Origin: Candidatus Ventrenecus stercoripullorum
Lineage (GTDB): Bacteria; Bacillota_I; Bacilli_A; RF39; UBA660
Direction of reading: 5' to 3'
Length of the DNA stretch: 44,411 bases
Assembly: GCA_018712835.1 (NCBI GenBank)
Contig: DVGF01000009.1
Span: forward strand, 1-44,411
The translations under genes and the position numbers were made by a program. Of the stretch, positions 32,727-40,325 are shown piece by piece. A model generated the notes under the pieces. That model was given only the letters and a program-made list of their open reading frames with translations. It did no database searches and was not told where the DNA came from. Each line of letters opens with the position of its first letter. Positions within the stretch are counted from its first letter, which is position 1.

Positions 32727-34775
32727 ATGCAAGAATTAGTTTCAAGTGAAACATTAAATAATGAAGAAGAAATAATTGTTTTTGAAGAAAATTTAAAGGG
32801 TCCAAAAGGAGATAAAGGCGACAAAGGAGACGATGGATATACTCCAAAAAAGGGAGTTGACTATTTTACTGAAAACGACAAGCAAGAGTTAATAGAAGCG
32901 GTTACAGAAGATGCTAGTTCTGAATTTGTGCAAATAGTTAACTCTAAAACAACAGAATTTAATAATAATGCTACAAGTAAAACAGAGTCATTTAATTCTA
33001 ACGCAACATCAAAAGAAACATCATACAACGACAATGCAACAACAAAATTAAACGAATACAACGAAAATCACACAAGCAAATTGAATGCTTACAATGAGAA
33101 TGCTGCAGAGAAAATTACAGAATACGATAATCATATAGAAGAACTGGACAATATCGTTTCAAAAAACACTGTTAACGGAGAAAGCATCTATATTGATGAT
33201 GCTTTGGAATACAAAGTTTTTGGTGCAAAGGTCGACGGGAATGCGGAACAAACAACGACGACGGGGAAGAACTATTTTAATGCTTATGCTATCAATAATA
33301 CAGCGATTTCGGTAGAAAATGACGGTCAGACAATTGCAATTGATGTTGTTACATCTGGAAATGGTGCTATAAATACTCATAAAATGCTAGCAGAACTATG
33401 TCCAAATTTAGCTGTTGGAGACCAAGTTGTATTAAGATTCAATAGAAATTTAGGAATTACTCACAATGCTTTTATCTATTTAGGAAGTTCTATTGATGAA
33501 GTTTGGGCGATTGGTAACAGTAAAACAATAACGGCAGAAATGCTTAATTGTGAAGTTATGCTATACGGTAATAGATACATGGACGGCGAAACAGAACAAT
33601 GTATTATCACAGATTTTACAATTATGAAATCAAGTGAAACAGATACAACTTTTGAACCGTTTACGAATAACGAACCAAGCCCAAGTCCAGATTATCCGCA
33701 GGATATTACAGTAATAAAAGATAGTATAAAGATTAAACAAACAGGAAAAAATTTGTTTGATAGTGTCAATTATGGTAATTTGGCTTTTTGGAATTATAAT
33801 GTGGGGCAGATTACTACAATGACAGAGAATGAAAGATATCTTAGCGCATATTGCAGAGTTGTCGCAGGAAAAACTTATACAGTTTCTCGTAAAATAATTT
33901 CTAATAGGTTTGCTATAGCAGCATGCAATGAAATTCCAAACATAAATACAACAGCTTTAGTGTTAGCAGCAAGTAGCAGTGCAAAAAGTTTAACTGTAAC
34001 TGTACCAGATAATTATAATTATTTGGTACTATATCTACAAAATGACGGAGCTTATACAGATGTTGGACTACAAATCGAAGAAGGATCTGTAGCAACAGAA
34101 TATGGAGAATACAAAAGCAATGAATACACAATTAATTTGCAAGACAACGAATTAGTAAAATTAACTGATGATATCAAAGATACTGTAGAGATAGACAAGC
34201 TTGGAAATATTTCTTTGTTAAAAAACACAACAAAAAAAGTCTTCAATGGTACAGAAAGTTGGCATGAATTTGATAATCAATATTTAACGAATTGCGTTAG
34301 ATTCAGACTAAATTATGATATTAATGATATCAATGCTCTATGTGATAAATTGCAATTAAAATTAGCGAACGAATACTGGACAAATGATGTCGAGTGCTTA
34401 GGATATAGTGATACGAGTTATTATATTGTTGGACAAATCAAAAAAAGCAGGCTTGATGAAAATGCTTCTTTACAAAGTTTCAAAGATTTTTTAGCAGAAA
34501 ACAATTTAACTGTTTATCATAAACTAACAGAACCAACAACAACTAGTCTCGAACAACTTGCTAATTTCAAAACGTATGCTGGTATCAATCATTTCTTCTT
34601 AGAAACCAATCTTGCAACAAACTTTGAAATAAAATATGCACAAGACTTGCAAAAAGTTATTTCAAAACAACAAGAAGAAATAAATGAATTGAAAACATTG
34701 CTAAGTAGTAAAGCTACAAGTGCAATGCTTTTAGATAATTATGCGAATGATTTAGTAGAGGAGGTGGAACAATGA
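32727..34775 (+). CDS. Collagen-like tail fibre
   Basis: A 682-residue fibre. GPKGDKGDKGDDG at 25-37 is a collagen-like trimerisation segment. Next comes a series of ten-to-eleven-residue repeats of the type FNSNATSKETS/YNENHTSKLNA (about 75-135) forming a trimeric stalk. The rest is beta-rich (KNYFNAYAINNTAISVENDG, QTGKNLFDSVNYGN) and likely the receptor-binding head, ending with a short coiled coil (QKVISKQQEEINELKTLL). GGAGGTGTG precedes the ATG at 32727. Confidence 0.82.
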   Translation: MQELVSSETLNNEEEIIVFEENLKGPKGDKGDKGDDGYTPKKGVDYFTENDKQELIEAVTEDASSEFVQIVNSKTTEFNNNATSKTESFNSNATSKETSYNDNATTKLNEYNENHTSKLNAYNENAAEKITEYDNHIEELDNIVSKNTVNGESIYIDDALEYKVFGAKVDGNAEQTTTTGKNYFNAYAINNTAISVENDGQTIAIDVVTSGNGAINTHKMLAELCPNLAVGDQVVLRFNRNLGITHNAFIYLGSSIDEVWAIGNSKTITAEMLNCEVMLYGNRYMDGETEQCIITDFTIMKSSETDTTFEPFTNNEPSPSPDYPQDITVIKDSIKIKQTGKNLFDSVNYGNLAFWNYNVGQITTMTENERYLSAYCRVVAGKTYTVSRKIISNRFAIAACNEIPNINTTALVLAASSSAKSLTVTVPDNYNYLVLYLQNDGAYTDVGLQIEEGSVATEYGEYKSNEYTINLQDNELVKLTDDIKDTVEIDKLGNISLLKNTTKKVFNGTESWHEFDNQYLTNCVRFRLNYDINDINALCDKLQLKLANEYWTNDVECLGYSDTSYYIVGQIKKSRLDENASLQSFKDFLAENNLTVYHKLTEPTTTSLEQLANFKTYAGINHFFLETNLATNFEIKYAQDLQKVISKQQEEINELKTLLSSKATSAMLLDNYANDLVEEVEQ

Positions 34776-34990
34776 TAACAACATTATTGAATAAGCTCAT
34801 CGATAAGAAATACTACGAAAATAAGCAAGACATCATAGATAAGTGTAGTGTCTTTTTTGCGATGAACGTCATCAACGAAACTGATTACAGCAACATGATG
34901 CTTAAAATTGAAGAAATATACTTTGTTGAAGAAGAAACCGATGAAGCAGTACAAGAACCATCCGATGATACAACAGAAGAGGTGGCATAA
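34772..34990 (+). CDS. XkdX-like small protein
   Basis: A 72-residue acidic protein (LLNKLIDKKYYENKQDIIDKCSVFFAMNVINETDYSNMMLKI) resembling the short XkdX/hypothetical proteins coded after the fibre and before holin genes. It overlaps both neighbours by 1-4 bases. Function unknown. Confidence 0.65.
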   Translation: MITTLLNKLIDKKYYENKQDIIDKCSVFFAMNVINETDYSNMMLKIEEIYFVEEETDEAVQEPSDDTTEEVA

Positions 34991-35181
34991 TGAATAGACA
35001 AGAAAAGGTTATGCCTTTTTTACTTGTTGTGATATTAGTTTTCTTAATAATTGAATTTGTATATACAATATACAATTACATTGATTATGAAAAAAGAAAA
35101 GACTCAGGAAATGAACGCTGGCAACAAGTTGAAGAGCGAATAAAGAAAATAGAGGAGTGTTGCGATGGAAGAAATAGCTAA
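34990..35181 (+). CDS. Small membrane protein of the lysis module
   Basis: A 63-residue protein with one long hydrophobic helix (MPFLLVVILVFLIIEFVYTIY, about 8-28) and a charged C-terminal coiled coil. Size and place directly before two holin-like genes suggest a holin partner or membrane accessory factor. Confidence 0.65.
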   Translation: MNRQEKVMPFLLVVILVFLIIEFVYTIYNYIDYEKRKDSGNERWQQVEERIKKIEECCDGRNS

Positions 35182-35428
35182 TCTAATTACAAACTATGGT
35201 GTCTCGATAGTAATCGTGGCACTTTTTATTTGGGACTGGGTAACGAATAAAAAAGAAACTAAGAAAACATTAAATGCAATACAAAAAAGCAACGAAAATA
35301 TAGCATCTTGCTTAACTGAAATGAAACAATCAAATGTTAATATTTCTAAATCTTTAGATTTGTTACAAAAGTCTTTAGACAATCAAACTGAAAAAATAGA
35401 TAGATTGTTAGAAAGGAATTGCAGATGA
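35165..35428 (+). CDS. BhlA/UviB-like holin
   Basis: An 87-residue protein with one N-terminal transmembrane helix (YGVSIVIVALFIWDWVTNKKE, about 11-31). A charged coiled-coil tail follows (KKTLNAIQKSNENIASCLTEM...SLDLLQKSLDNQTEKID), the topology of the BhlA/UviB holin family. It overlaps both neighbours, within the holin-endolysin cassette. Confidence 0.75.
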   Translation: MEEIANLITNYGVSIVIVALFIWDWVTNKKETKKTLNAIQKSNENIASCLTEMKQSNVNISKSLDLLQKSLDNQTEKIDRLLERNCR

Positions 35429-35631
35429 AAGAAGCGTTAATTAATTTATTAAAAGTGAAGAGTCTAATGACAATCGCTGTAATGATCGTGTTTGTTGTTT
35501 TGGCTTTGTCTAACAAAATTGATGAAGCATTAACAGCAAGTGTTATCACAGCAGTGATTACTTATTATTTTACGAAAAATGAGACAAGTAATAGTGAGTC
35601 ATTAATAACAGAAAAGGAGAGTGAAAAATAA
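35425..35631 (+). CDS. Phage holin
   Basis: A 68-residue protein with two hydrophobic segments (SLMTIAVMIVFVVLALSNKI and EALTASVITAVITYYFTKNE), the pattern of short two-helix holins. ATG at 35425 follows AAAGGA. It overlaps the endolysin start by one base, so both are made together; the holin would open the membrane for the lysin. Confidence 0.8.
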   Translation: MKEALINLLKVKSLMTIAVMIVFVVLALSNKIDEALTASVITAVITYYFTKNETSNSESLITEKESEK

Positions 35632-36443
35632 TGACTGATAGAGTGATAAATGAAAGTTCAAAAAGAATTACACAAGCTTATGGTGGACATAATGGAGTTG
35701 ATTTAGGTTATCGTGTAAATGAAGAAGAAAATAAGGTTTTTGCAAACTGTAAAGGAACGGTTGTAGAAACAGTTGACGGACTTGGTAATCTAAAAGGAAG
35801 TACTGGAGTAAAATCTTGGGGTAATTATGTACTAGTTAAGCATAGCAATGGTTATCATTCAAGATATGCTCACCTAAGAAGTGGTATTCTTGTTAAGAAA
35901 GGACAAGAAGTCGATGAAAATACACAGTTAGGTATCATTGGCGACAGTGGAAACGCATACGGCAGACATCTACATTTTGAAGTAGCTACAGGCTATAGTT
36001 CAACGACTAGAATAGATCCAACACCATACCTAACTAAAGCAATTTATGAAGAGCCAGTACAACCTACAGAGCCAGACAAATCAATAGATGAATTGGCAAA
36101 TGAAGTCATTGCTGGAAAATGGGGTAACGGTCAAGAAAGAAAAGACAAACTAACTCGAGCAGGATATGACTATAATGCAGTTCAAAGCAAAGTAAATGAA
36201 TTGCTTAGTTCTTCACAACCAGTAGAAGAATTTAAAGTAGGAGATAAGGTGGCTGTTACTGGTTATGCAACGGCAGATAGTTTTGGTAAAGGAAGTAGAA
36301 CAGCCGAGTATTCTGGAGATATTCTATATATCACTAAAATAACCAATCTAACTGCTCCACGTCCTTATCACATTAGCAAAGGAAATACCTTCGGTAATAG
36401 TAACCGTGGTTGGGTTGCAAAATCACAAATTAAAAAAGCATAG
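35631..36443 (+). CDS. Endolysin: M23 peptidase, CW_7 and SH3-like domains
   Basis: A 270-residue lysin. The peptidase domain (about 1-140) has the LytM/M23 zinc set H20-x3-D24 (HNGVD), H81 in RYAHL and HLH at 113-115. Residues 150-192 (SIDELANEVIAGKWGNGQERKDKL...) are a CW_7/Cpl-7 repeat that binds muropeptide. Residues 200-270 form an SH3-like wall-binding domain. It cuts peptide cross-bridges of the host wall. A terminator follows. Confidence 0.93.
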   Translation: MTDRVINESSKRITQAYGGHNGVDLGYRVNEEENKVFANCKGTVVETVDGLGNLKGSTGVKSWGNYVLVKHSNGYHSRYAHLRSGILVKKGQEVDENTQLGIIGDSGNAYGRHLHFEVATGYSSTTRIDPTPYLTKAIYEEPVQPTEPDKSIDELANEVIAGKWGNGQERKDKLTRAGYDYNAVQSKVNELLSSSQPVEEFKVGDKVAVTGYATADSFGKGSRTAEYSGDILYITKITNLTAPRPYHISKGNTFGNSNRGWVAKSQIKKA

Positions 36444-36455
36444 TATAATAAATCA

Positions 36456-36488
36456 AGGATAGCTCTTAGCAGTTATCCTCTTTTTTTG
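36456..36488 (+). terminator. Terminator of the late operon
   Basis: AGGATA (36456-36461) pairs with TATCCT (36474-36479), then C and seven T. It closes the virion/lysis transcript before the cargo genes. Confidence 0.75.
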
Positions 36489-36551
36489 TGTTTTTTTCGA
36501 CAAATAAAGCATATTTTATATGATAAATTAATGCAAAGGAGTTGCGTTTTC

Positions 36552-37025
36552 ATGAAAAAAATAGTAGAATATCTAACCAATCTGTGGTATTCTTTAATTA
36601 GAGTAGAGGAGATAAAAGAGGTGGATAACATGATGCCAGAAATGGTTATGCAGGGGATTATGGAAAAGAGCAGTACCCTTGAGCAAGGAAATAGTCCTAA
36701 GAAAAGAGACTATAAATTATTAAGGAAAGTATTAGATTTTTTGGCATGGCATGAATTGAAATCTAAATCTAAAAACTTCGATTATAGTAAATATATTGAA
36801 AAGAATAGGGATATCTGTAATGGAAAGCCTATAATAAAGGGTACAAGAATTGAGCCAATTACAATATGGAATTATTTTATGTCTATTGAAAAAACAGATA
36901 ATATAAACATGGATGTAATAATGAAGAAAATAAAGGAAGACTATCCTGCTCTCGATGATGATAAAATTTTAGTGTCATTCCTTTATTGCATAAAAACAAA
37001 TAGCTTTAAACAATTGCTAAGATAA
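36552..37025 (+). CDS. DUF433-family antitoxin
   Basis: A 157-residue protein. The last 65 residues carry the DUF433 signature YIEKNRDICNGKPIIKGTRIEPITIWNYF and the IKEDYPALDDDKILVSFLYCIK helix. The DUF433 domain is an antitoxin that binds its partner and its own promoter. The N-terminal 85 residues are less typical, with a hydrophobic start (IVEYLTNLWYSLI). ATG at 36552 is chosen because AAAGGAG lies nine bases upstream; the frame opens at 36486. One-base overlap with the toxin gene. Confidence 0.82.
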   Translation: MKKIVEYLTNLWYSLIRVEEIKEVDNMMPEMVMQGIMEKSSTLEQGNSPKKRDYKLLRKVLDFLAWHELKSKSKNFDYSKYIEKNRDICNGKPIIKGTRIEPITIWNYFMSIEKTDNINMDVIMKKIKEDYPALDDDKILVSFLYCIKTNSFKQLLR

Positions 37026-37441
37026 TGAGGTTATTACTTGATGAAAATGTTCCTATCAATTTAAAGAAAATATTATCTAGAGCAGGGTTTGATGTGGGGC
37101 ATGTATTGTATGAGAAAAAATGTAAAGGAAAATCTGATATTGAAATCCTAGAATATGCACTGAAAAATAAGATGTCTATTGTATCATTTGATTCAGATTT
37201 TTGTTCATTAAGAAAAAGAGAACATTATGGAATTATTAAAGTAGATAGTCGCTTAAAAAATAAAGAAGAAGCACTATTAGAACTTCTGAAGATGTATAAA
37301 ACAGAAGATATGAAAGAAAAATATTTTCAAATTGATAGAGAAAAAGCATTTTTAGAAATAAAAAAATATGCTAGAAAAAGACATTTCTTTAAGCAGTATC
37401 AAAAGATACCTATACCGCTAAAATGTCTTCAAAAAGCATAG
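37025..37441 (+). CDS. DUF5615 PIN-like toxin
   Basis: A 138-residue protein with the DUF5615 pattern: RLLLDENVPINLKKIL at the start (acidic D6/E7), GHV, GKSDIEILEYALKNKMSIVSFDSDFCSL (D at about 59-61). DUF5615 proteins share the PIN-like nuclease fold and are toxins of DUF433 antitoxins. The C-terminal extension (about 95-138) is basic. The pair lies between endolysin and attR, the usual place for lysogen-expressed cargo. Confidence 0.82.
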   Translation: MRLLLDENVPINLKKILSRAGFDVGHVLYEKKCKGKSDIEILEYALKNKMSIVSFDSDFCSLRKREHYGIIKVDSRLKNKEEALLELLKMYKTEDMKEKYFQIDREKAFLEIKKYARKRHFFKQYQKIPIPLKCLQKA

Positions 37442-37446
37442 TTTTT

Positions 37447-37974
37447 TTATTTTAAATAACTCTTCCCAAAAACCCTAATAAACTCCTCTCTAGTTCCAAT
37501 ATTCTTTTCCCAGTATTCTTGTCCCTTTACGTGCCAATACTCCTGCCATTCCTTATTTATATGCATTTCAGTATGACATTCATGACATAACGGGATAACA
37601 AAGTTATACTGCATAGATTTCTGTCTGTTGGATCCGAAAAATATCTCGTGTAAATGGTCCTTTTTTCTTTTACAAATAATGCAATGATCTAGGTCATCGG
37701 TAAATACAGAGAACCTGTTTTTTTCTAACTTCGCCAATTTTGTGCTTTTTTGTCTGATTTTCTTAGATACATGACAATTTGTCAGTTTTGCACTTTTATT
37801 GTGCAAAGTACTGCTTTTTAAAGTGACGTTTGCACTGTTTTTTGAAAATTCAGTGCATTTATATTCTTTGTATTTACAGTTATTACATTCTCTTATGTTG
37901 ATTATTTTCTTTTGCTTTTTACATTCTAAAGTTCTATTTAATTTTTGTTTTAGATAGATACAATTATTATTCAT
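37447..37974 (-). CDS. HNH endonuclease with zinc-finger ends
   Basis: A 175-residue protein. CIICKRKKDHLHEIFFGSNRQK then YNFVIPLCHECHTEMH (about 100-145) is an HNH nuclease with structural CxxC pairs. The N-terminal CIYLKQKLNRTLECKKQKKIINIRECNNCKY is a second cysteine-rich region. Many temperate phages carry such an HNH protein near attR or terminase. ATG at 37974 has GGAG 11 bases upstream; the frame begins at 37995. It is convergent with the toxin gene, six bases apart. Confidence 0.8.
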   Translation of the reverse strand: MNNNCIYLKQKLNRTLECKKQKKIINIRECNNCKYKEYKCTEFSKNSANVTLKSSTLHNKSAKLTNCHVSKKIRQKSTKLAKLEKNRFSVFTDDLDHCIICKRKKDHLHEIFFGSNRQKSMQYNFVIPLCHECHTEMHINKEWQEYWHVKGQEYWEKNIGTREEFIRVFGKSYLK

Positions 37975-37980
37975 TTTCAA

Positions 37981-38020
37981 ACACACTCCAAACACATTTT
38001 TTTGAGAAGTGTGTTTTTTT
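37981..38020 (+). terminator. Hairpin with T-run upstream of the HNH gene
   Basis: ACACACT (37981-37987) pairs with AGTGTGT (38008-38014) and runs into seven T on the plus strand. It may be a plus-strand terminator that also overlaps the HNH ribosome binding region. No plus-strand gene immediately precedes it. Confidence 0.35.
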
Positions 38021-38096
38021 GCGTGCTTTAAATTAAAGACAAAGTACGATAAATAAAGGCTTTTTAGCGTTATATTTTTTTGTAAAATATGTTACA

Positions 38097-38118
38097 TCAA
38101 TTCCCGTTGGAGCCACCA
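38097..38118 (+). other. attR: 3' end of a tRNA gene
   Basis: TCAATTCCCGTTGGAGCCACCA has the exact anatomy of a tRNA 3' end: most of a T-loop (TCAATT), T-stem 3' strand CCCGT, acceptor strand TGGAGCC, discriminator A, CCA. The sequence upstream does not pair as a T-stem, so the crossover begins about here. The intact tRNA (5' end GGCTCCA expected) should lie left of the window, next to the integrase end. The amino acid cannot be told. Confidence 0.75.
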
Positions 38119-38131
38119 TTTTATTTAAAAT

Positions 38132-38153
38132 CTCGATGTAGTCGAGTTTTTTT
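38132..38153 (+). terminator. Original terminator of the interrupted tRNA gene
   Basis: CTCGA-TGTAG-TCGAG and seven T, 13 bases after the CCA. It belongs to the chromosomal tRNA gene and marks the start of host DNA. The 150 bp after it hold only the next promoter. Confidence 0.8.
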
Positions 38154-38187
38154 GTGCTTAAATTCAGGACTTGTCTTGTTCTAAAGA

Positions 38188-38216
38188 TTGAACTTTTTTT
38201 TAACATTTGTTATAAT
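38188..38216 (+). promoter_or_regulatory. Host promoter
   Basis: TTGAAC (38188-38193), 17-base spacer, TGT-TATAAT (38211-38216). Drives the membrane protein and trmL. Confidence 0.75.
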
Positions 38217-38244
38217 GTCCTTAAGAAAGATATAGGTGAATTTC

Positions 38245-39051
38245 ATGGAAGAAGAGAAGAAAAAGACAACCCCAAGAAAAACAACAGCGAAAAAGAATAC
38301 GACAAAAAAGACTACTAGTAATGCGAAAAAAACTACAACAAAAAAGACGACAAGTACAGGAACAAAAAAGAAGTCTACTACAACTTCGGCAAGGAAGAGT
38401 ACCGGTACTAAAAAGACAGCTACTCCTAAAAAGAAAGTAGAAGTTACAAAAGAAGTAGAAAAAGTAAAGGAACCTAAGATTGAGACGGAAAAAAAGGTTA
38501 CACCAGTTCCTACTAAAGCAACTACGCCAGATCCAAAAGTAATTACAACATTACAAATCGTGGCAATTATCTTAATGGTGATTTTGGTTATCGCGGCAAC
38601 TGCTAAAATCTTCTATGATTATCAAGAAAGTAGTTTTGAAAGAAATGGCTATCAAGAGAGTTATTTAATAAAAAAGGAAAATGTTGCTACGACTCAATGT
38701 GGTCAGATTGCAAGTGCTATAAATAGAGACCAAGCTTTTATTTATATTCCTAATCTTGGGACCGAAGAAGAGTTTGAATTAGAAAAGAGCCTTTCTAAAG
38801 TGATTAAAGATTATCATTTAGAAGATGATTTCTATGTGTTATCTGGTGTGGCGCATAATTGTGGCGAAATCTCTGATGTTACTAGCGAGTTCTCAAAGGA
38901 ATTACAATTAACGAGTGGTATTACGAAAACGCCTGTTATCTTGTTCTATCGTAATGGCAAACTTACAGAGGTTATAGAACGCGAAGATGAAGCGATGCTT
39001 ACTGATGGAGATTTGGTTAAAGTTTTAGATATTTATGAAATAAAACCATAG
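38245..39051 (+). CDS. Membrane-anchored protein with basic Lys/Thr-rich tail and thioredoxin-like domain
   Basis: A 268-residue host protein. Residues 1-95 are a low-complexity Lys/Thr tail of KKTT/TTKK repeats that resembles histone-like DNA-binding tails. One helix at about 104-126 (LQIVAIILMVILVIAATAKIF) crosses the membrane. The C-terminal part (about 140-268) reads like a thioredoxin-fold domain (YVLSGVAHNCG...GITKTPVILFYRNGKLTEVIEREDEAML) but without a CxxC site. It may link nucleoid and envelope; that role is only an inference. ATG at 38245. Confidence 0.7.
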   Translation: MEEEKKKTTPRKTTAKKNTTKKTTSNAKKTTTKKTTSTGTKKKSTTTSARKSTGTKKTATPKKKVEVTKEVEKVKEPKIETEKKVTPVPTKATTPDPKVITTLQIVAIILMVILVIAATAKIFYDYQESSFERNGYQESYLIKKENVATTQCGQIASAINRDQAFIYIPNLGTEEEFELEKSLSKVIKDYHLEDDFYVLSGVAHNCGEISDVTSEFSKELQLTSGITKTPVILFYRNGKLTEVIEREDEAMLTDGDLVKVLDIYEIKP

Positions 39052-39061
39052 GGGGATTATT

Positions 39062-39592
39062 ATGTTACATGTTGTTTTGTTTGAACCTGAAATTCCAGGG
39101 AATACTGGAAACATTATGAGGACTTGTGTTGCGACGAATACCCATTTGCATCTCATAAAACCACTTGGTTTTTCTCTAGATGAAAAATATATTCGAAGAA
39201 GTGGTGTCAATTATATTGAACATTGTCATTATACGGTGTATGAAAATTGGGAAGATTTTGTGAGTAAAAATCATGGAAAAATGTATTTTTATACAAGATA
39301 TGGTCATCGTCCTCATAGTAGTTTTGATTATTCTGATACAACAGAAAATATTTATTTGGTGTTTGGTAAGGAGAGTACTGGTATTCCAAGGTGGATTTTG
39401 AAACCGCATTTGGATACTTGTACAAGAATTCCAATGACGGATAAAGTAAGGGCTCTTAATTTATCTAATTCTGTTGCTATTGTAGTTTATGAAGCATTGA
39501 GACAACAGAATTATCCAAATTTATTTTGGGATGAGCCTTTTGATGAAGGACATAAAGGAAATCATTTTATTGAAGATTATGAGGGAGAGTAG
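39062..39592 (+). CDS. trmL: tRNA (cytidine(34)-2'-O)-methyltransferase
   Basis: A 176-residue SPOUT-family enzyme that 2'-O-methylates the wobble base of certain tRNA-Leu. The start LHVVLFEPEIPGNTGNIMRTC, the LVFGKESTGIP knot motif and the IPMTDKVRALNLSNSVAIVVYEALRQQ end are diagnostic for TrmL. Length is normal. It follows the membrane protein gene by ten bases. Confidence 0.95.
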   Translation: MLHVVLFEPEIPGNTGNIMRTCVATNTHLHLIKPLGFSLDEKYIRRSGVNYIEHCHYTVYENWEDFVSKNHGKMYFYTRYGHRPHSSFDYSDTTENIYLVFGKESTGIPRWILKPHLDTCTRIPMTDKVRALNLSNSVAIVVYEALRQQNYPNLFWDEPFDEGHKGNHFIEDYEGE

Positions 39593-39595
39593 CAT

Positions 39596-39868
39596 ATGCA
39601 TTGTAAAAAGTGTGGAAAAGCAATCGGTACAGATCGAGGAATTTGTCCTTTTTGTGGGGCGATGCTCTCAAAGGAACAAATGGAAATATATAAACAGGAT
39701 AAAAGAGAGAATATGATGAAGCCAGAGTTATTGACCGAGAAGTATGGTGAGAAACCTGTTTATTATGAGAAGAGTAAGAGTGATAATAAATTAATCGGAA
39801 TTATTTTGATACTTGGAGTTATTTTAATTCTAGCAGTTATTATTTTAATTGTTGTATTAAATGGATAG
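39596..39868 (+). CDS. Zinc-ribbon membrane protein, 90 residues
   Basis: The N-terminal CKKCGKAIGTDRGICPFCG is a zinc ribbon. Residues 64-89 form one hydrophobic helix (IGIILILGVILILAVIILIVVL). It is three bases after trmL and before a terminator, probably the last gene of the unit. Function unknown. Confidence 0.75.
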   Translation: MHCKKCGKAIGTDRGICPFCGAMLSKEQMEIYKQDKRENMMKPELLTEKYGEKPVYYEKSKSDNKLIGIILILGVILILAVIILIVVLNG

Positions 39869-39870
39869 AG

Positions 39871-39890
39871 GCAAGCTTATGCTTGTTTTT
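39871..39890 (+). terminator. Terminator
   Basis: GCAAGC-TTAT-GCTTGT followed by T. Ends the trmL transcription unit. The 180 bp that follow are very AT-rich, with repeated TGATTTT motifs before the rimP promoter. Confidence 0.7.
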
Positions 39891-39981
39891 ATTATGTATT
39901 CTATTATAAAAAATTTTCTTTTGAAATTTTGAAAGTGATTTTCAATATGATTTTTAATTTTTAATGTGATTTTGAAAATGA

Positions 39982-40010
39982 TTTACAAAATGGCTAAAAA
40001 CTGTTATAAT
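39982..40010 (+). promoter_or_regulatory. Promoter of the rimP-nusA-infB operon
   Basis: TTTACA (39982-39987), 17-base spacer, TGT-TATAAT (40005-40010), close to consensus with extended -10. Confidence 0.8.
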
Positions 40011-40025
40011 TGATTTATCAGATTT

Positions 40026-40052
40026 AAGTGGGCAGAAATTCCCACTTTTATT
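40026..40052 (+). promoter_or_regulatory. Leader hairpin before rimP
   Basis: AAGTGGG-cagaaatt-CCCACTT followed by TTATT. A hairpin of this form stands before rimP in many Bacillota and could be an attenuator at which NusA regulates its own operon. Confidence 0.6.
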
Positions 40053-40071
40053 ATTGAAAGGTTGGGTGATT

Positions 40072-40323
40072 ATGGACAAGATAGAGATGATTAGAAAGGC
40101 TATTTCTGGGCCACTCCAAGAAATGGAAATTGAAGTAGATTCTATTGAGTTTGTTAAAGAAGGTTCTTATTATTTTTTGCAAATTGTTTTAGATAAGATT
40201 AATGGAATTGATATGGATACCATAGTGGAAGCAACTCATGTTATTAATCCAATTATTGATGAGTTAGATCCATATGAAGAATCTTACATTTTAGATGTAT
40301 TAAGTAAGGAAAGAGGCGAGTAG
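40072..40323 (+). CDS. rimP: Ribosome maturation factor RimP, N-terminal domain only
   Basis: An 83-residue protein. IRKAISGPLQEMEIEVDSIEFVKEGSYYFLQIVLDK...DTIVEATHVINPIIDELDP is the RimP N-terminal domain that assists 30S assembly. It ends at SYILDVLSKERGE, where normal RimP (about 150 residues) continues with SSPGxxRPL and a C-terminal SH3-like domain. The stop and the nusA start are two bases apart, so the missing part is not nearby. ATG at 40072 has AAAGGTTGGG upstream. Confidence 0.8.
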   Translation: MDKIEMIRKAISGPLQEMEIEVDSIEFVKEGSYYFLQIVLDKINGIDMDTIVEATHVINPIIDELDPYEESYILDVLSKERGE

Positions 40324-40325
40324 TT

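Noticed and set aside
29516-36443. Siphovirus or myovirus tail module
   Set aside because: No tape measure, tail tube, sheath or Tal protein found between the head genes and the fibres; nozzle and internal proteins fit a short tail better.
37447-37974. HNH protein as IscB/IsrB-type nuclease with HEARO RNA
   Set aside because: Too short, no RuvC segments, and a plain cysteine-type HNH; the large RNA lies 24 kb away.
39893-39981. Fur/PerR-type box in the TGATTTT repeats before rimP
   Set aside because: The dyads (TGAAAGTGATTTTCA, ATTTTGAAAAT) are weak and expected in such AT-rich DNA.
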